The notes under the pieces: model-generated
Told to the model about the DNA's origin: nothing
Databases searched by the model: none
The model's input: the letters and a program-made list of their open reading frames with translations, nothing else
Part shown: positions 1 to 10,972 of the stretch, one piece after another
Layout: every line of letters begins with the position of its first letter
Position numbering within the stretch: position 1 is the stretch's first letter
Assembly: GCF_029407905.1 (NCBI RefSeq)
Contig: NC_073643.1
Location: forward strand, 26,192,001 to 26,256,000
Origin: Bubalus kerabau
Taxonomy: Eukaryota > Chordata > Mammalia > Artiodactyla > Bovidae
DNA length: 64,000 nt
Reading direction: 5' to 3'
Position numbers and translations under genes: made by a program

Positions 1-880
1 CTTGATCATCAAAGAAACATCGAGTCTTGCATTATCCTTATGGAAGATTATGCATTTTCTGTTGAATAGTTCTAGACACCTTTCACTGAGTGCTGCTTTT
101 AGTTGGACTAACTGGGAGCAGTACTTGGAATTAATCATTTGGTTTTCCATAAGAAGCCTATAATAGAGCACTCCCTTCCAATGCATGGAACCATATACAT
201 GTCATCTTCTTTGGATGAAGAATGGTCTTTGGTGGTTGGTGATGGTTCATTTCATTTGCCCCACCATCTCTCTCATTCCACATTATTTCACAGTATCCAC
301 TTTTCATTTACTGTCACAATTTGTTTAGAAAAACAAAAGTATTTTCATTATGTTTAAATAAAATTGCATGTGGGAATGTGGTCACGAGGTTTTTTCTTAT
401 GTGGAATCCAAACATCAAAGCAATTAACATAACCAAGCTGGTGCAAATGCTTTTCAATGCTCAATTTGGATATTGTATGTCAGCTATCTTCCATATAATA
501 TAACATTGATTGTTCTCAATTAAAGTCTTGATTTGATTGCTATCAACTTCAACTGGTCTACTAGACCATGGAGCCTTGTCCAGCAAGAAATCTCCAGCAC
601 AAAACTTCACAAACCACTTTGACACTTTCGATTAGTCATAGCACCTTCTCCATACATCGCACAAATTTTTTCTTTTTTGCTTTTCAGTTGCAGTTTTACA
701 TTTCTTAAAATAATAAAGCATAACATGCCTAAAACTCTGTTTTTTCCATCTTTAATAGTAAAATGTACGTACAAAAATTCACGAATTTTGATATTTTTCA
801 AATGCATGCTGATATAACAGCTGGTAGACGTACTCTTTTGTTCTGTGATCTTAACTAGCATTTTATGCTGCATATCATTG
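1..880 (-). pseudogene. Decayed mariner (Tc1/mariner) transposase relic
   Basis: A DNA transposon relic on the minus strand, cut by the window edge. Conceptual translation across several frames gives mariner transposase blocks in the right order. These are a helix-turn-helix part with GEGAMTNRKCQ (about 620-660), a linker with HLHQLGYVNCFDVWIPHK (about 386-445, matching the family WVPHEL motif), VTVNEKWIL (about 290-320) where the family has a catalytic Asp in TGDEKWI, and FHKDNARLDVS (about 8-45) holding the second catalytic Asp. The first catalytic Asp reads Asn here (GAT to AAT) and several stops and frameshifts are present, so it is dead. No terminal inverted repeat was found near 880-1000; the other end lies outside the window. 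Family name below mariner level is not assigned. Confidence 0.85.
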
Positions 881-1600
881 TTTTAGACAGCTAGAATTCC
901 ATTTAAATATAAATCTTACTTTTCAATAAAGGCCATTATTACTTGCTTATAATAGGTGCTCATTGTATATATTTGTTGAATGAATCCATAAACTCTCATG
1001 ATTTACCTGACCAAGGTGATGTTATAGCATGCACACTAAAACAGTAATGGCCCTGTAAATACAGAGCATGTCTAACTGGATTTCTCGTACTCTTCCATAT
1101 TTACATGTAGTGAATGATAAAACAAAATGTAACCGAGATCTTTATAAAATGCCAAAAGCAGCAATAAAAGAAGAAAAATTTAAAAACTAAAATATTTTTC
1201 AAGTTCTTACATTTCGGCTCAACTCTGCTACAAATAAGAGCATCATTTACAAAATACTGCAGTAATAATGCCTTGTGCAGATTAGCACAGAGAATGTATA
1301 TCAGCATTTATAAAATTATAAATGTATTAGGCGGGTATATTACCCTGTGTTCAGTGCTCTCAGGATATGATGACATTCAAATCTAGACAGAATTCAGATG
1401 TTAGGATAGTCTCTATATTATAGCCTTAGGAATTTTAAAAATAGAATTGAAAAACCCTGTAGTGGTGAGTACAAGGCTATTAAAATTTTAATATGTATAG
1501 TTTAAGATGAAAAGTATCATACATTTACTAGGTAAAATATAGAAGCCACTGACAATCAAAAGGATGGAATCTTGCAATCCTACCATTCAAAAATAACAGA
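881..1600. other. Mostly unrecognised AT-rich sequence, with a possible L2 tail
   Basis: No gene found. Bases 948-990 (AATAGGTGCTCATTG followed by TTTGTTGAATGAAT) resemble the 3' end of an L2 LINE on the plus strand; this match is short and could be chance. The rest holds only scattered stops and A/T runs. Confidence 0.4.
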
Positions 1601-1757
1601 GGACTTCCCTGGTGTTTCAGTGGCTAAGGTTCCATGCTCTCAATGCAGGGGCCCTGGGTTCAGTTCCTGGTCAGGGAACTAGATTGCACATGCCACAACT
1701 CTTCAGATTCTACAAACTGCAACTAAGAACTGGTGTAGCCAAATAAATAAATAAATA
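1601..1757 (+). mobile_element. CHR-type tRNA-derived SINE (short form)
   Basis: Starts GGACTTCCCTGGTG, carries the tRNA-like B-box region GGGTTCAGTTCC, then GTCAGGGAACTAGATTGCACATGCC, and ends in an (AAATA)n tail. This is the cetartiodactyl CHR class. Non-autonomous; transcribed by RNA polymerase III in active relatives. Several substitutions mark it as old. A flanking TSD could not be separated from the A-rich tail. Confidence 0.9.
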
Positions 1758-2705
1758 CCTCCTTCCTGTCTTGTGTAGGTAGGGGTGTGTGCGAGAGAGT
1801 GACATATAGACAGAGACAGAGAGAGACACAGAGAATCTGAGTACATTCCAACAGGTACATAAGGATATGTTGGCAATAACAGTGATTATCCAAATGCAAT
1901 TTATTCTGCTCCCTCATAATCTTCAAGGACATTCCATCTGTTCCAGAGTCCCCGCCATTTTTGGAACTACTAGCATTTGCTTTGATTCTTCTGGTTTTTT
2001 TTTTTTCAGCTTTCCTGTCTCAAATACTTTCTGTTCAAAACCACTGTTGGCTGCTGCCACTATTGATACAGCCCAATTGAGAATATCTTTGTCGTGTCAA
2101 GAGCTCCCACCTGATGTTGATTCCATGTAGATTTAGGAAGATCACCCTTCTATCCTATTCTGTAGTCCATGTTGTCACCAGGAGCTGACCGTCTGAGTTC
2201 TCCTAGCTGCTTGTCTGAGCTCTTCTGGCCTCTGTGAGTCACACAGTCATTCATTGAGATGCCTTCTTCAGTTCTACCTCTACCTTATTTATAGGGATCC
2301 CATAAAAATACCAAAAAAAAAAAAAAATTGGGGCCAGATGAGAGGCCAGGTGCCAATAAGTCATTCTGTTTTCTTAACTGTTTTCTGTCTGCTATAATAT
2401 ACTAGAATCTGCCTATCCATTCATCATTACTGTGATACCTTTTCATGCAAAAATCAGCCACTTTCACATTCTTTAACCTAATGACATTCCCTTTCTCATC
2501 TTTGAGTCTGAACTTCAGAGGCCCTGTGGCTAATTCCTAACATTCTTCTATTGTTCATTCTCTTTTTATCCTTCCTTGTAGTAACCGAACCCCCTTTTAC
2601 TTTAGTTAAATACAGCTGCACAGAGACTGGCTTCTACCCTGTCTAGCATGGTATCTAGCACACCTACACACAGCATTAATGTCCTTTGAACTCTGCTCTG
2701 GATCC
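1758..2705. other. Unrecognised sequence with a GA-rich stretch
   Basis: Bases 1788-1837 are purine-rich (GAGAGAGTGACA, then AGACAGAGACAGAGAGAGAC). From 1840 to 2705 I see no known repeat or exon, only short poly-T and poly-A runs near 1996 and 2313. Confidence 0.4.
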
Positions 2706-2866
2706 AGAGTCAGAAGATTGAGGCTTGCTCTCTGGGTCAGTCAAATCTAAGGCAAATGGCATAGTGACTCTCATCCAGTTCTCTGGGCCTTAACGTCTTC
2801 CTCTTAAAGTGTAGTGACTAAACCACAGGCCTTCATGCAATGGCTGGCTTCTAGTATCCTTTCCAG
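2706..2866 (+). mobile_element. MIR SINE fragment
   Basis: Matches the MIR core in consensus order: GAGTCAGAAGATTGAGG, then a diverged CTGTGTGACC region, then TTCTCTGGGCCTTAACGTCTTCC. Ancient mammalian tRNA-derived SINE, heavily diverged. Confidence 0.65.
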
Positions 2867-2886
2867 GTTTAAAATTGCATGGCTCT

Positions 2887-3185
2887 AATCAGTATACCGG
2901 AGAAGGCAATGGCAACCCCACTCCAGTATTCTTGCCTGGAAAATCCCATGGATGGAGGAGCCTGGTGGGCTGCAGTCCATGGGGTCGCTCAGAGTCGGAC
3001 ACAACTGAGTGACTTCCCTTTCAATTTTCACTTTCATGCATTGGAGAAGGAAATGGCAACCCACTCCAGTGTTCTTGCCTGGAGAATCCCAGGGACGGGG
3101 GAGCCTGGTGGGCTGCCGTCTATGGGGTCGCACAAAGTCAGACATGACTGAAGTGACTTAGCAGCAGCAGCAGCAATCAGTATAC
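2887..3185 (+). mobile_element. BOV-A2 SINE with 11 bp target-site duplication
   Basis: A dimer of two Bov-A units: the first starts GGAGAAGGCAATGGCAACCC, the second GGAGAAGGAAATGGCAACCC at about 3043. It ends GACTGAAGTGACTTAGCAGC with an (AGC)n tail. The element body is 2898-3174. It is flanked by an exact 11 bp TSD, AATCAGTATAC, at 2887-2897 and 3175-3185. The 3' end matches the BovB 3' end, so mobilisation by BovB machinery is the accepted mechanism. The perfect TSD implies a fairly young insertion. Confidence 0.97.
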
Positions 3186-3810
3186 ACAGTCTCTGTTCAA
3201 AGTTACTCACCCATGTATGTAATTTTACTCTCTCCCTTTGGATATTTTTGACAAATCTTCATTTGTTGCCTATTGTGATTATAAAACTATTTTAGCTTGT
3301 ATGTCATATGTAGACACACGCTTCTTTTAAGGTGTTCCTCAAGGGCAGAAATCCTGTTCTATACTTTATATTCCTTATAACATCTAACAATAAGACTCAT
3401 TAAATACTTGTCAAACTTTAATTCATGGCAAGAAAATGGAGTTTAGTCTTCACAATACATCGTAAAAGTGCATGAAACGTGAGCTATAAATTCAAAGACA
3501 CATTGCTTGGAAATTGTAAGCAACTAAGATACTGTTTAGTAATATACTGCTTGAAGGTTTTAGTTAACACTTTCATGGCCTAAAAGTATTAATGTGGTTT
3601 CCAGATGATGACTATGATGATAATACCATGTGTTATGTCATTTTCATAGAACTAAGAAGAGAAAAAAAAAAACTTCTATTTAAACTATGACTGTTAGATG
3701 TATCCTGATTTCAGAGATCCAAAATAAGGCAAAAAAACATGTTTCTTATAACTGATAAATCGCTGAAGTAATAGATAATAATAACCACAGAAACAGGGCT
3801 AATACTACTG
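3186..3810. other. Unrecognised sequence with an L2 3' end
   Basis: Bases 3338-3420 read like the L2 3' end on the plus strand (AAGGGCAGAAATCCTGTTCT, later ACTCATTAAATACTTGT). The flanks 3186-3337 and 3421-3810 hold no recognised gene or repeat. Confidence 0.5.
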
Positions 3811-3975
3811 TAACCCTTACAGTGTTAGGTATTATGATAAACGCTTTAAAGCATGACCTCATTTATACCATGAAGTGGATGGCTCTATTCATGAACATAA
3901 AATGAACGATTAGAGAAAAATAGCTATTTTCCCAAGGTCTGGCAGATCTAACTCTATCAGACTTTATAGGATATT
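3811..3975 (-). mobile_element. MIR SINE fragment
   Basis: Antisense MIR: GTTAGGTATTATGATAAACG (complement of the MIR GCTTAGAACAGTGCC region), then CATTTATACCATGAAG, then TTTTCCCAAGGTCTGGCAG. Diverged, no TSD sought. Confidence 0.65.
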
Positions 3976-4744
3976 TTTTTTAGTAAATATACTATAATCT
4001 AGGTATTTATAATTCTTTCAAAAGCAGGCACTTCTAACTGGAAAATTACTGGCTTTGAAGTACTTGATCTGCATCCTAAACATTGGTGAATTGAAATGAA
4101 ACCTCAGGAGTGTCCTACTGTACATGTTTTTTCATATTCATGGCTTATCATTTTTCTCTGTTAGTAAATTGGCTTGTTTCCTTTCATTTTTTTAAAATAA
4201 GACACCAGGGGGATATATATTAACTGTGGGGTGAAGTTCAAGTGTAGGGATTCCCTAAACAAAATGTATTTCTGTAGTTGTTAATCAAGCAATGTGTGAA
4301 GGATTTGCATCAGGATTTCTGCATAGATGAAGAATAAAAGCTCCCTAATTTTACTTCCTTGGAGACACAAAATATAATTGCTGTACTGTATTAAAAAGCT
4401 AACAGTTAGATCTCCTGATTGTTGATAAAGGACATGGATTTTTGTCCATGCATCAAAGGCTCCAGGAGTTTTGCTCCAGAAGAGGGAGGACAAATTTGTA
4501 CTCTCAATTCTCAGTTATCTGGGTGCTGACTCTTTAGTTCTCTCTCTCCTTCTTTGCTGGTGTGAGGCCCCTGCAACACGTTTGAGATCCTTAGTACTTG
4601 GACAGTGAACAACTTGAGAACAAATGGATATAACTTAAGTCACTTATTTTTTCAGGTTGTTAGCAGCTCTTGAAGAGCTTAGAGGGATGAAAATAAACAA
4701 GAACCATGTGATTGTGAGCAGACTACACAGCTACATAAAATTCT
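3976..4744. other. Unrecognised sequence
   Basis: No supported gene or known repeat. Reading frames are short and closed by frequent stops on both strands. Confidence 0.4.
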
Positions 4745-4951
4745 GAGGTTAGTTATTAACAAAACCAAGATGGCATATATGAATGCACATATATGAAATC
4801 TATAAAGATAGTACTGATGAACCTATTTGAAGAGCAACAGTGGAGACACAGACACTGAGAACAGACTTGTGGACACAGTGGGGGAAGGAAAGGGTGAGAT
4901 GGATCGAGACAGTAGCTTTGAAACATATCCATTACCATATGTAAAACAGAT
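4745..4951 (+). mobile_element. L1 3' UTR, left part, split by a BovB insertion
   Basis: Ruminant L1 3' UTR sequence: ATCTATAAAGATAGTACTGA, GAACAGACTTGTGGACACAG, then CATATGTAAAACAGAT at 4936-4951. The same 3' UTR resumes at 7541 with AGCCAGTGGGAATTC, the expected continuation. The two parts are one L1 interrupted by the BovB between them. Confidence 0.85.
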
Positions 4952-7532
4952 CAAATAGGATCAGATCAGATCAGTCGCCCAGTCGTGTCCGACTCTTTGC
5001 GACCCCATGAATCGCAGCACACCAGGCCTCCCTGTCCATCACCAACTCCCGGAGTTCACTGAGACTCAACGTTCATCGAGTCAGTGATGCCATCCAGCCA
5101 TCTCATCCTCTGTCGTCCCCTTCTCCTCTTGCCCCCAATCCCTCCCAGCATCAGAGTCTTTTCCAATGAGTCAACCCTTCGCATGAGATGGCCAAAGTAC
5201 TGGAGTTTCAGCTTTAGCATCATTCCTTCCAAAGAAATCCCAGGGCTGATCTCTTTCAGAATGGACTGGTTGGATTTCCTTGCAGTCCAAGGGACTCTCA
5301 AGAGTCTTCTCCAACACCACAGTTTAAAAGCATCAATTCTTCAGCACTCAGGTTTCTTCACAGTCCAACTCTCACATCCATACATGACCACTGGAAAAAC
5401 CATAGCCTTGACTAGACGGACCTTTGTTGGCAAAGTAATGTCTCTACTTTTGAATATGCTATCTAGGTTGGTCATAACTTTCCTTCCAAGGAGTAAGCAT
5501 CTTTTAATTTCATGGCTGCAGTCACCATCTGCAGTGATTTTGGAGCCCAGAAAAATAAAGTCTGACACTGTTTCCACTGTTTCCCCCTCTATTTCCCATG
5601 AAGTGGTGGGACCAGATGCCATGATCTTCGTCTTCTGAATGTTGAGCTTTAACCCAACTTTTTCACTCTCCACTTTCACTTTCATCAAGAGGCTTTGAGT
5701 TCCTTTTCTGTCTCTGCCATAAGGCTGGTGTCATCTGCATATCTGAGGTTATTGATATTTCTCCCAGCAATCTTGATTCCAGCTTGTGTTTCTTCCAGTA
5801 TAGCGTTTCTCATGATGTACTCTGCATATTAGTTAAATAATCAGGATGACAATATACAGCCTTGACGTACTCCTTTTCCTATTTGGAACCAGTCTGTTGT
5901 TCCATGTCCAGTTCTAACTGTTGCTTCCTGACCTGCATACAGATTTCTCAAGAGGCAGGTCAGGTGGTCTGGTATTCCCATCTCTTTCAGAATTTTCCAC
6001 AGTTTATTGTGATCCACACAGTCAAAGGCTTTGGCATAGTCAATAAAGCAGAAATAGATGTTTTTCTGGAACTCTCTTGCTTTTTCCACGATCCAGCGGA
6101 TGTTGGCAATTTGATCTCTGGTTCCTCTGCCTTTTCTAAAACCAGCTTGAACAGCAGGAAGTTCACGGTTCACATATTGCTGAAGCCTGGCTTGGAGAAT
6201 TTTGAGCATTACTTTACTAGCATGTGAGATGAGTGCAATTGTGCGGTAGTTTGAGCATTCTTTGGCATTGCATTTCTTTGGGATTGGAATGAAAACTGAC
6301 CTTTTCCAGTCCTGTGGCCACTGCTGAGTTTTCCAAATTTGCTGGCATATTTAGTGCAGCATTTTCAAAGCATCATCTTTCAGGATTTGGAATAGCTCAA
6401 CTGGAATTCTATCACATCCACTAGCTTTGTTCGTAGTGATGCTTTCTAAAGCCCACTTGACTTCACATTCCAGGATGTCTGGCTCTAGGTGAGTGATCAC
6501 ACCATCATGATTATCTGGGTTCTGAAGATCTTTTTTGTACAGTTCTTCGGTGTATTCTTGCCATCTCTTCTTAATATCTTCTGCTTCTGTTAGGTCCATA
6601 CCATTTCTGTCCTTTATCAAGCCCATCTTTGCATGAAATGTTCCTTTGGTATCTCTGATTTTCTTGAAGAGATCCCTAGTCTTTCCCATTCTGTTGTTTT
6701 CCTCTATTTCTTTGCATTGATCGCTGAAGAAGGCTTTCTTATCTCTTCTTGCTATTCTTTGGAACTCTGCATTCAGATGTTTATATCTTTCCTTTTCTCC
6801 TTTGCTTTTCACTTCTCTTTTTTTCACAGCTATTTGTAAGGCCTCCCCTGACAGCCATTTTGCGTTTTTGCATCTTTTCCATGGGGATGGTCTTGATCCC
6901 TGTCTCCTGTACAATGTCACAAACCTCATTCCATAGTTCATCAGGCACTCTATCTATCAGATCTATGCCCTTAAATCTATTTCTCACTTCCACTGTCTAA
7001 TCATAAGGGATTTGATTTAGGTCATACCTGAATGGTCTAGTGGTTTTCCCTACTTTCTTCAATTTCAGTCTGAATTTGGCAATAAGGAGCTCATGATCTG
7101 AGCCACAGTCAGCTCCTGGTCTTGTTTTTGCTGACTATATAGAGCTTCTACATCTTTGGCTGCAAAGAATATAATCAATCTGATTTTGGTGTTGACCATC
7201 TGGTGATGTCCATGTATAGAGTCTTCTCTTGTGTTGTTGGAAGAGGGTGTTTGTTATAACCAGTGCATTTTCCTGGCAAAACTCTATTAGTCTTTGCCCT
7301 GCTTCATTCTGTATTCCAAGGCCAAATTTGACTGTTACTCCAGGTGTTTCTTGACTTCCTACTTTTGCATTCCAGTCCCCTATAATGAAAAGGACATCTT
7401 TTTGGGGTGTTAGTTCTAAAAGGTCTTGTAGGTCTTCATAGAACTGTTCAACTTCAGCTTCTTCAGTGTTACTGGTTGGGGCATAGACTTGGATTACTGT
7501 GATATTGAATAGTTTGCCTTGGAAACGAAAAT
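4952..7532 (-). mobile_element. BovB (RTE) LINE copy A, 5'-truncated
   Basis: A 2.6 kb BovB on the minus strand. The 3' end lies at 4952-5000 with an unusual (GATCA)n tail, next to the shared 3' motif CAGTCGTGTCCGACTCTTTG. The 5' end is truncated inside the endonuclease domain near 7530. It sits in an L1 3' UTR; the L1 target reads AAAACAGAT at 4943-4951 and AAATAGAT at 7533-7540, a TSD of about 8 bp with one mismatch. Similarity to the other young copies is high, but the ORF has frameshifts and at least one stop (see the coding relic entry). Confidence 0.96.
5056..7480 (-). pseudogene. BovB ORF relic, endonuclease remnant plus reverse transcriptase
   Basis: Minus-strand coding relic of copy A, spread over several frames. 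From 5' to 3': endonuclease part with GDWNAK near 7361-7385; linker 6351-6941; RT palm 5841-6209 with FIDYAKAFD (first catalytic Asp at 6039-6041) and GVRQGC (about 5856-5873); YADD at 5730-5741 in another frame; thumb and C-terminus 5056-5688. A stop follows GCILSS where other copies read GCILSP. The N-terminal endonuclease residues (TWN and SELKW motifs) are missing by truncation. The living protein nicks target DNA and reverse-transcribes its own RNA; this copy cannot. Confidence 0.93.
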
Positions 7533-7741
7533 AAATAGATAGCCAGTGGGAATTCAGTGTATAACGCAGGCAACCCTAACCTGGTGCTCTGTGACTACCT
7601 AAAGGAGTGAGATAGAGTGTGAGGTGGGAAGGAGGTTCAAGAGCGAGGGAATATATGTATGTCTATGGTTGATTCATGTTGATGTATGGCAGAAACCAAC
7701 ACAAGATTGTAAAGCAATCATCCTGCAATTAAAAAAAAATT
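7533..7741 (+). mobile_element. L1 3' UTR, right part, with poly-A tail
   Basis: Continuation of the L1 broken at 4951: AGCCAGTGGGAATTC, GGTTCAAGAGCGAGGG, GATTCATGTTGATGTATGGC, then AATTAAAAAAAAATT. The poly-A tail ends near 7741. Confidence 0.85.
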
Positions 7742-8505
7742 ACACACACTAAATGTTGGAGAAGGTATGGAGAAAAGGGAACCTTCTACACTATTGGTGG
7801 GAATGTAAATTTGTACAGTCATGCTGGAGAACAGTATAGAGATTCCTTAATAAACTAAAAAGAGAACTACCATATGACCCAGCAACCCCACTTCTGGGCA
7901 TATATTGAGAGAAAACCACAATTCAGAAAAATACACGCACACCAGTGTTCATTGCAGCCCTATTCACAGTAGCCAGGACATAGAAGCAATGTAAATGTAC
8001 ATCAACAGATGAATGGATAAAGAAAGAGTGGCACATATATGTACAATGGAATATTAATCTGTCATAAAAAATAAAATAGTGTCATTTACAGCAACATGGA
8101 TGAACCTGAATATTGTTATACTGAGTGAAGCAAGTCAGACACGAAAAGACAAATGCCACATGATATCACTTACATGTAGAATCTAAAAACACAAGGGTTC
8201 AAATGAACTTATTTACAAAACAGAATTAGAGTCATGGATGTAGAAAACAAACTTTTGGTACCTGGGGATGCTGGGGGAAGGGTAAATTGGGATATTGTGA
8301 CTTACATACACACTACTATATATAAAATACATAGCTAATAAGAACCTACTAAGAGCACAGGGAACTCAATACTCTGTAATGATGATATGGAAAAATAATT
8401 TTAAAAAAGAGAGTGAATATATGTACAAATGATTCACTTTGCTATATACCTAAAACTAACACAATAGTGTAAATCAATTATAACTCAATAAAAATCTTAA
8501 AAAAG
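7742..8505 (+). mobile_element. L1 3' end (ORF2 C-terminal region and 3' UTR)
   Basis: Typical L1 order: AAGGGAACCTTCTACACTAT, CATATGACCCAGCAACCCC, CTATTCACAGTAGCCAGGAC, GGAATATTAATCTGTCATAA, then the 3' UTR and an A-rich end near 8490-8505. It directly follows the tail of the preceding L1, so it may be a second insertion next to that tail. ORF2 remnants are not open. Confidence 0.88.
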
Positions 8506-8936
8506 TAAACTTTCCTCTTCATTCTTGTATTTGTTTCATTGTGAACTATTTATTTACTTTTCAGAGTACTGAAAAGTACTGTTCTGCAGATGGTACTCTG
8601 AGTAGCACTGGACTTGGGGTCCATATAATATGGTACCTAAAAGGGTTATGAGACTGCAAAACCTGGCCCCTGATTACTCTCAGAGCTGGTCTTCTCACAG
8701 TTCTTTGAAGCTGTCACCCTCACTCTCAACATCAAGACCACAAAGACTTGAGCATGCTGCTTTCTCTGTTTGGCATGACCCTACCTTGATACTACCATCT
8801 TTTCCTGTGAGTTCACTTCTTTAGGAAACCGTTTCTTGAACTCTCACACTCAATTATATTACTTTGCGATAGGTTCTCATCACATATTGGACTTCTCCTT
8901 TAGGACATTTCCTTTATTGATAATTGTTGTTTGTAA
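8506..8936. other. Unrecognised sequence
   Basis: No gene or known repeat supported. A 64-codon frame at 8630-8824 has no recognisable protein features. Confidence 0.4.
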
Positions 8937-8950
8937 TAATTTGTTCCAAG

Positions 8951-9472
8951 GCTAAATTTGTCTGTTACCCCAGGTGTTTCTTGACCTCCTACTTTTGCAT
9001 TCCAGTCCCCTATAATGAAAAGGACATCTTTTTTGGGTGTTAGTTCTAAAAGGTCTTATAGGTCTTCATAGAACCATTCAACTTCAGCTTCTTCAGCGTT
9101 ATTGGTTGGGGCACAGACTTGGATTACTGTGATATTGAATGGTTTGCCTTGGAAACGAACGGAGATCATTCTGTCATTTTTGAGATTACATCCAAGTACT
9201 GCATTTCGGACTCTTTTGTTGACCACGATGGCTACTCCATTTCTTCTAAGGGATTCCTGCCCACAGTAGTAGATATAATGGTCATCTGAGTTAAATTCAC
9301 CCATTCCAGTCCATTTTAGTTCACTGATTCCTAGAATGTCAACATTCATTCTTGCCATCTCCTGTTTGACTACTTCCAATTTGCCTTGATTCGTGGACCT
9401 AATATTCCAGGTTCCTATGCAATATTGCTCTTTACAACATTGGACCTTGCTTCTGTCACCAGTCACATCCAC
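8951..9472 (-). pseudogene. BovB endonuclease N-terminal fragment
   Basis: Minus-strand fragment of the apurinic/apyrimidinic-type endonuclease domain that RTE LINEs use to nick the target. An open stretch of 138 codons (9056-9472) shows GTWNIRS (catalytic Asn region, 9395-9412), ISELKW (catalytic Glu region, 9311-9328), and FQGKPFNITVIQV. The fragment ends inside the domain at the left TSD. It is the inverted half of copy B and is separated from any RT, so no active protein is possible. Confidence 0.92.
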
Positions 9473-9479
9473 AACTGGG

Positions 9480-10610
9480 TATCAAATTGCCAACATCTGC
9501 TGGATCATGGAAAAAGGAAGAGAGTTCCCGAAAAACATCTATTTCTGCTTCATTGACTATGCCAAAGCCTTTGACTGTGTGGATCACAATAAACTGTGGA
9601 AAATTCTTCAAGAGATGGGAATACCAGACCACCTGACCTGCCTCTTGAGAAACCTATATGCAGGTCAGGAAGCAACAGTTAGAACTGGACATGGAACAAC
9701 AGACTGGCTCCAAATAGGAAAAGGAGTATGCCAAGGCTGTATATTGTCACCCTGCTTATTTAACTTATATGCAGAGTACATCATGAGAAACACGGGGCTG
9801 GAAGAACACAAGCTGGAATCAAGATTGCCGGGAGAAATATCAATAACCTCAGATATGCAGATGACACCACCCTTATGGCAGAAAGTGAAGAGGAACTAAA
9901 AAGCCTCTTGATGAAAGTGAAAGTAGAGTGAAAAAGTTGGGTTAAAGCTCAACATTCAGAAAACGAAGATCATGGCATCTGGTCCCATCACTTCATGGCA
10001 GATAGATGGTGAAAGAGTGGAAACAGTGTCAGACTTTAGTTTTGGGGGTTCCAAAATCACTGCAGATGGTGACTACAGCCATGAAATTAAAAGACGCTTA
10101 CTCCTTGGAAGGAAAGTTATGACCAACCTAGATAGCATATTAAAAAGCAGAGACATTATTTGCCAACAAAGGTCCGTCTAGTCAAGGCTATGGTTTTTCC
10201 TGTGGTCATGTATCGATGTGAGAGTTGGACTGTGAAGAAGGCTGAGCACCGAAGAATTGATGCTTTTCAACTGTGGTGTTGGAGAAGACTCTTGAGAGTC
10301 CCTTGGACTGCAAGGAGATCCAACCAGTCCATTCTAAAGGAGAGCGGTCCTAGGTGTTCTTTGGAAGGACTGATGCTGAAGTTGAAGCTCCAAAACTTTG
10401 GCTGCCTGATGCGAAGTGTTGACTCATTGTAAAATACTCTAATGCTGGGAGGGATTGGGGCCAGGAGGAGAAGGGGACGACAGAGGATGAGATAGCTGGA
10501 TGGCATCACTGACTTGATGGATGTGAGTTTGAGTGAACTCCGGGTGTTGGTGATGGACAGGGAGGCCTGGCGTGCTGCAATTCACGGGGTCTCAAAGGAT
10601 CGGACAGGAC
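9480..10610 (+). pseudogene. BovB reverse transcriptase fragment
   Basis: Plus-strand RT relic of copy B. It starts at QIANICW, upstream of the palm, and shows CFIDYAKAFDCVDHNKLW (motif A), KGVCQGCILSP (motif B) and a YADD-coding stretch near 9855-9866 that lies in a shifted frame after the EEHKLESRLPG segment. Thumb and C-terminal parts follow in short frames (9972-10181, 10160-10432). Frameshifts break it at least three times. Confidence 0.92.
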
Positions 10611-10636
10611 TGAGCGACTGAACTGAGTAATTTGTT

Positions 10637-10737
10637 GCCTGTTAACAACCACATATTGAAAATTTCTCACGGCCACGGACTTTCTGAATGTCTTTCAGTT
10701 TTTGAATCCCAGCGCTAACAACTACTTGCTGCATAGT
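10637..10737. other. Short spacer, unrecognised
   Basis: About 100 bases between the BovB TSD and the next SINE; nothing recognised. Confidence 0.4.
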
Positions 10738-10972
10738 ATGTGCACATGCACGGAGCTAAGTCGCTTCAGTCGTGTCTGACTCTTTGCGACACTATGGACT
10801 GTATCCTGCCAGGTTTCTCTTTCCTTGGAATTCTCCAAGCAGGAATACTGGAGTGGGTTGCCATGCCCTCCTTCAGGGGATCTTCCTGACCCGGGGTCAA
10901 AGCTGTGTCTCTTATGTCTCCTGTATTGGGAGGTGGGTTCTTTACAACTAGTGCCACCTAGGAAGCCTTGTT
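10738..10972 (-). mobile_element. Bov-tA SINE
   Basis: Antisense Bov-tA: 3' part CTAAGTCGCTTCAGTCGTGT, middle CAGGAATACTGGAGTGGGTT, and the tRNA-derived head complement AGTGCCACCTAGGAAGCC at 10954-10972. The tail is TG-rich. No clear TSD was found. Confidence 0.9.

Larger units (their letters stand above)
8937..10636 (+). mobile_element. BovB copy B: 5'-inverted insertion with 9 bp TSD
   Basis: Two BovB segments in opposite orientation share one TSD pair. 8946-9478 is the start of the BovB ORF on the minus strand; from about 9480 to 10627 the element reads on the plus strand from the RT domain to the 3' tail (GACTGAGCGACTGAACTGAG). TAATTTGTT is present at 8937-8945 and 10628-10636. The end touching the left TSD is the downstream end of the inverted piece and its upstream end touches the junction, as twin priming predicts. 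The BovB part between the two pieces is missing. Two separate insertions would not share one TSD. Confidence 0.93.

Noticed and set aside
2879..3151. A 90-codon frame with a repeated MATPLQYSCLENPMDGGAW-like motif
   Set aside because: This is translated BOV-A2 SINE. The same peptide words occur in each BOV-A2 and Bov-tA copy and are a known annotation artefact in ruminant genomes.
5084..5638. A 184-codon open frame on the plus strand
   Set aside because: It is the reverse complement of BovB coding sequence; the same antisense frame recurs in every BovB copy (for example 20508-20954, 23928-24410 and 29.0-29.5 kb), so it is a by-product of BovB codon use, not a gene.
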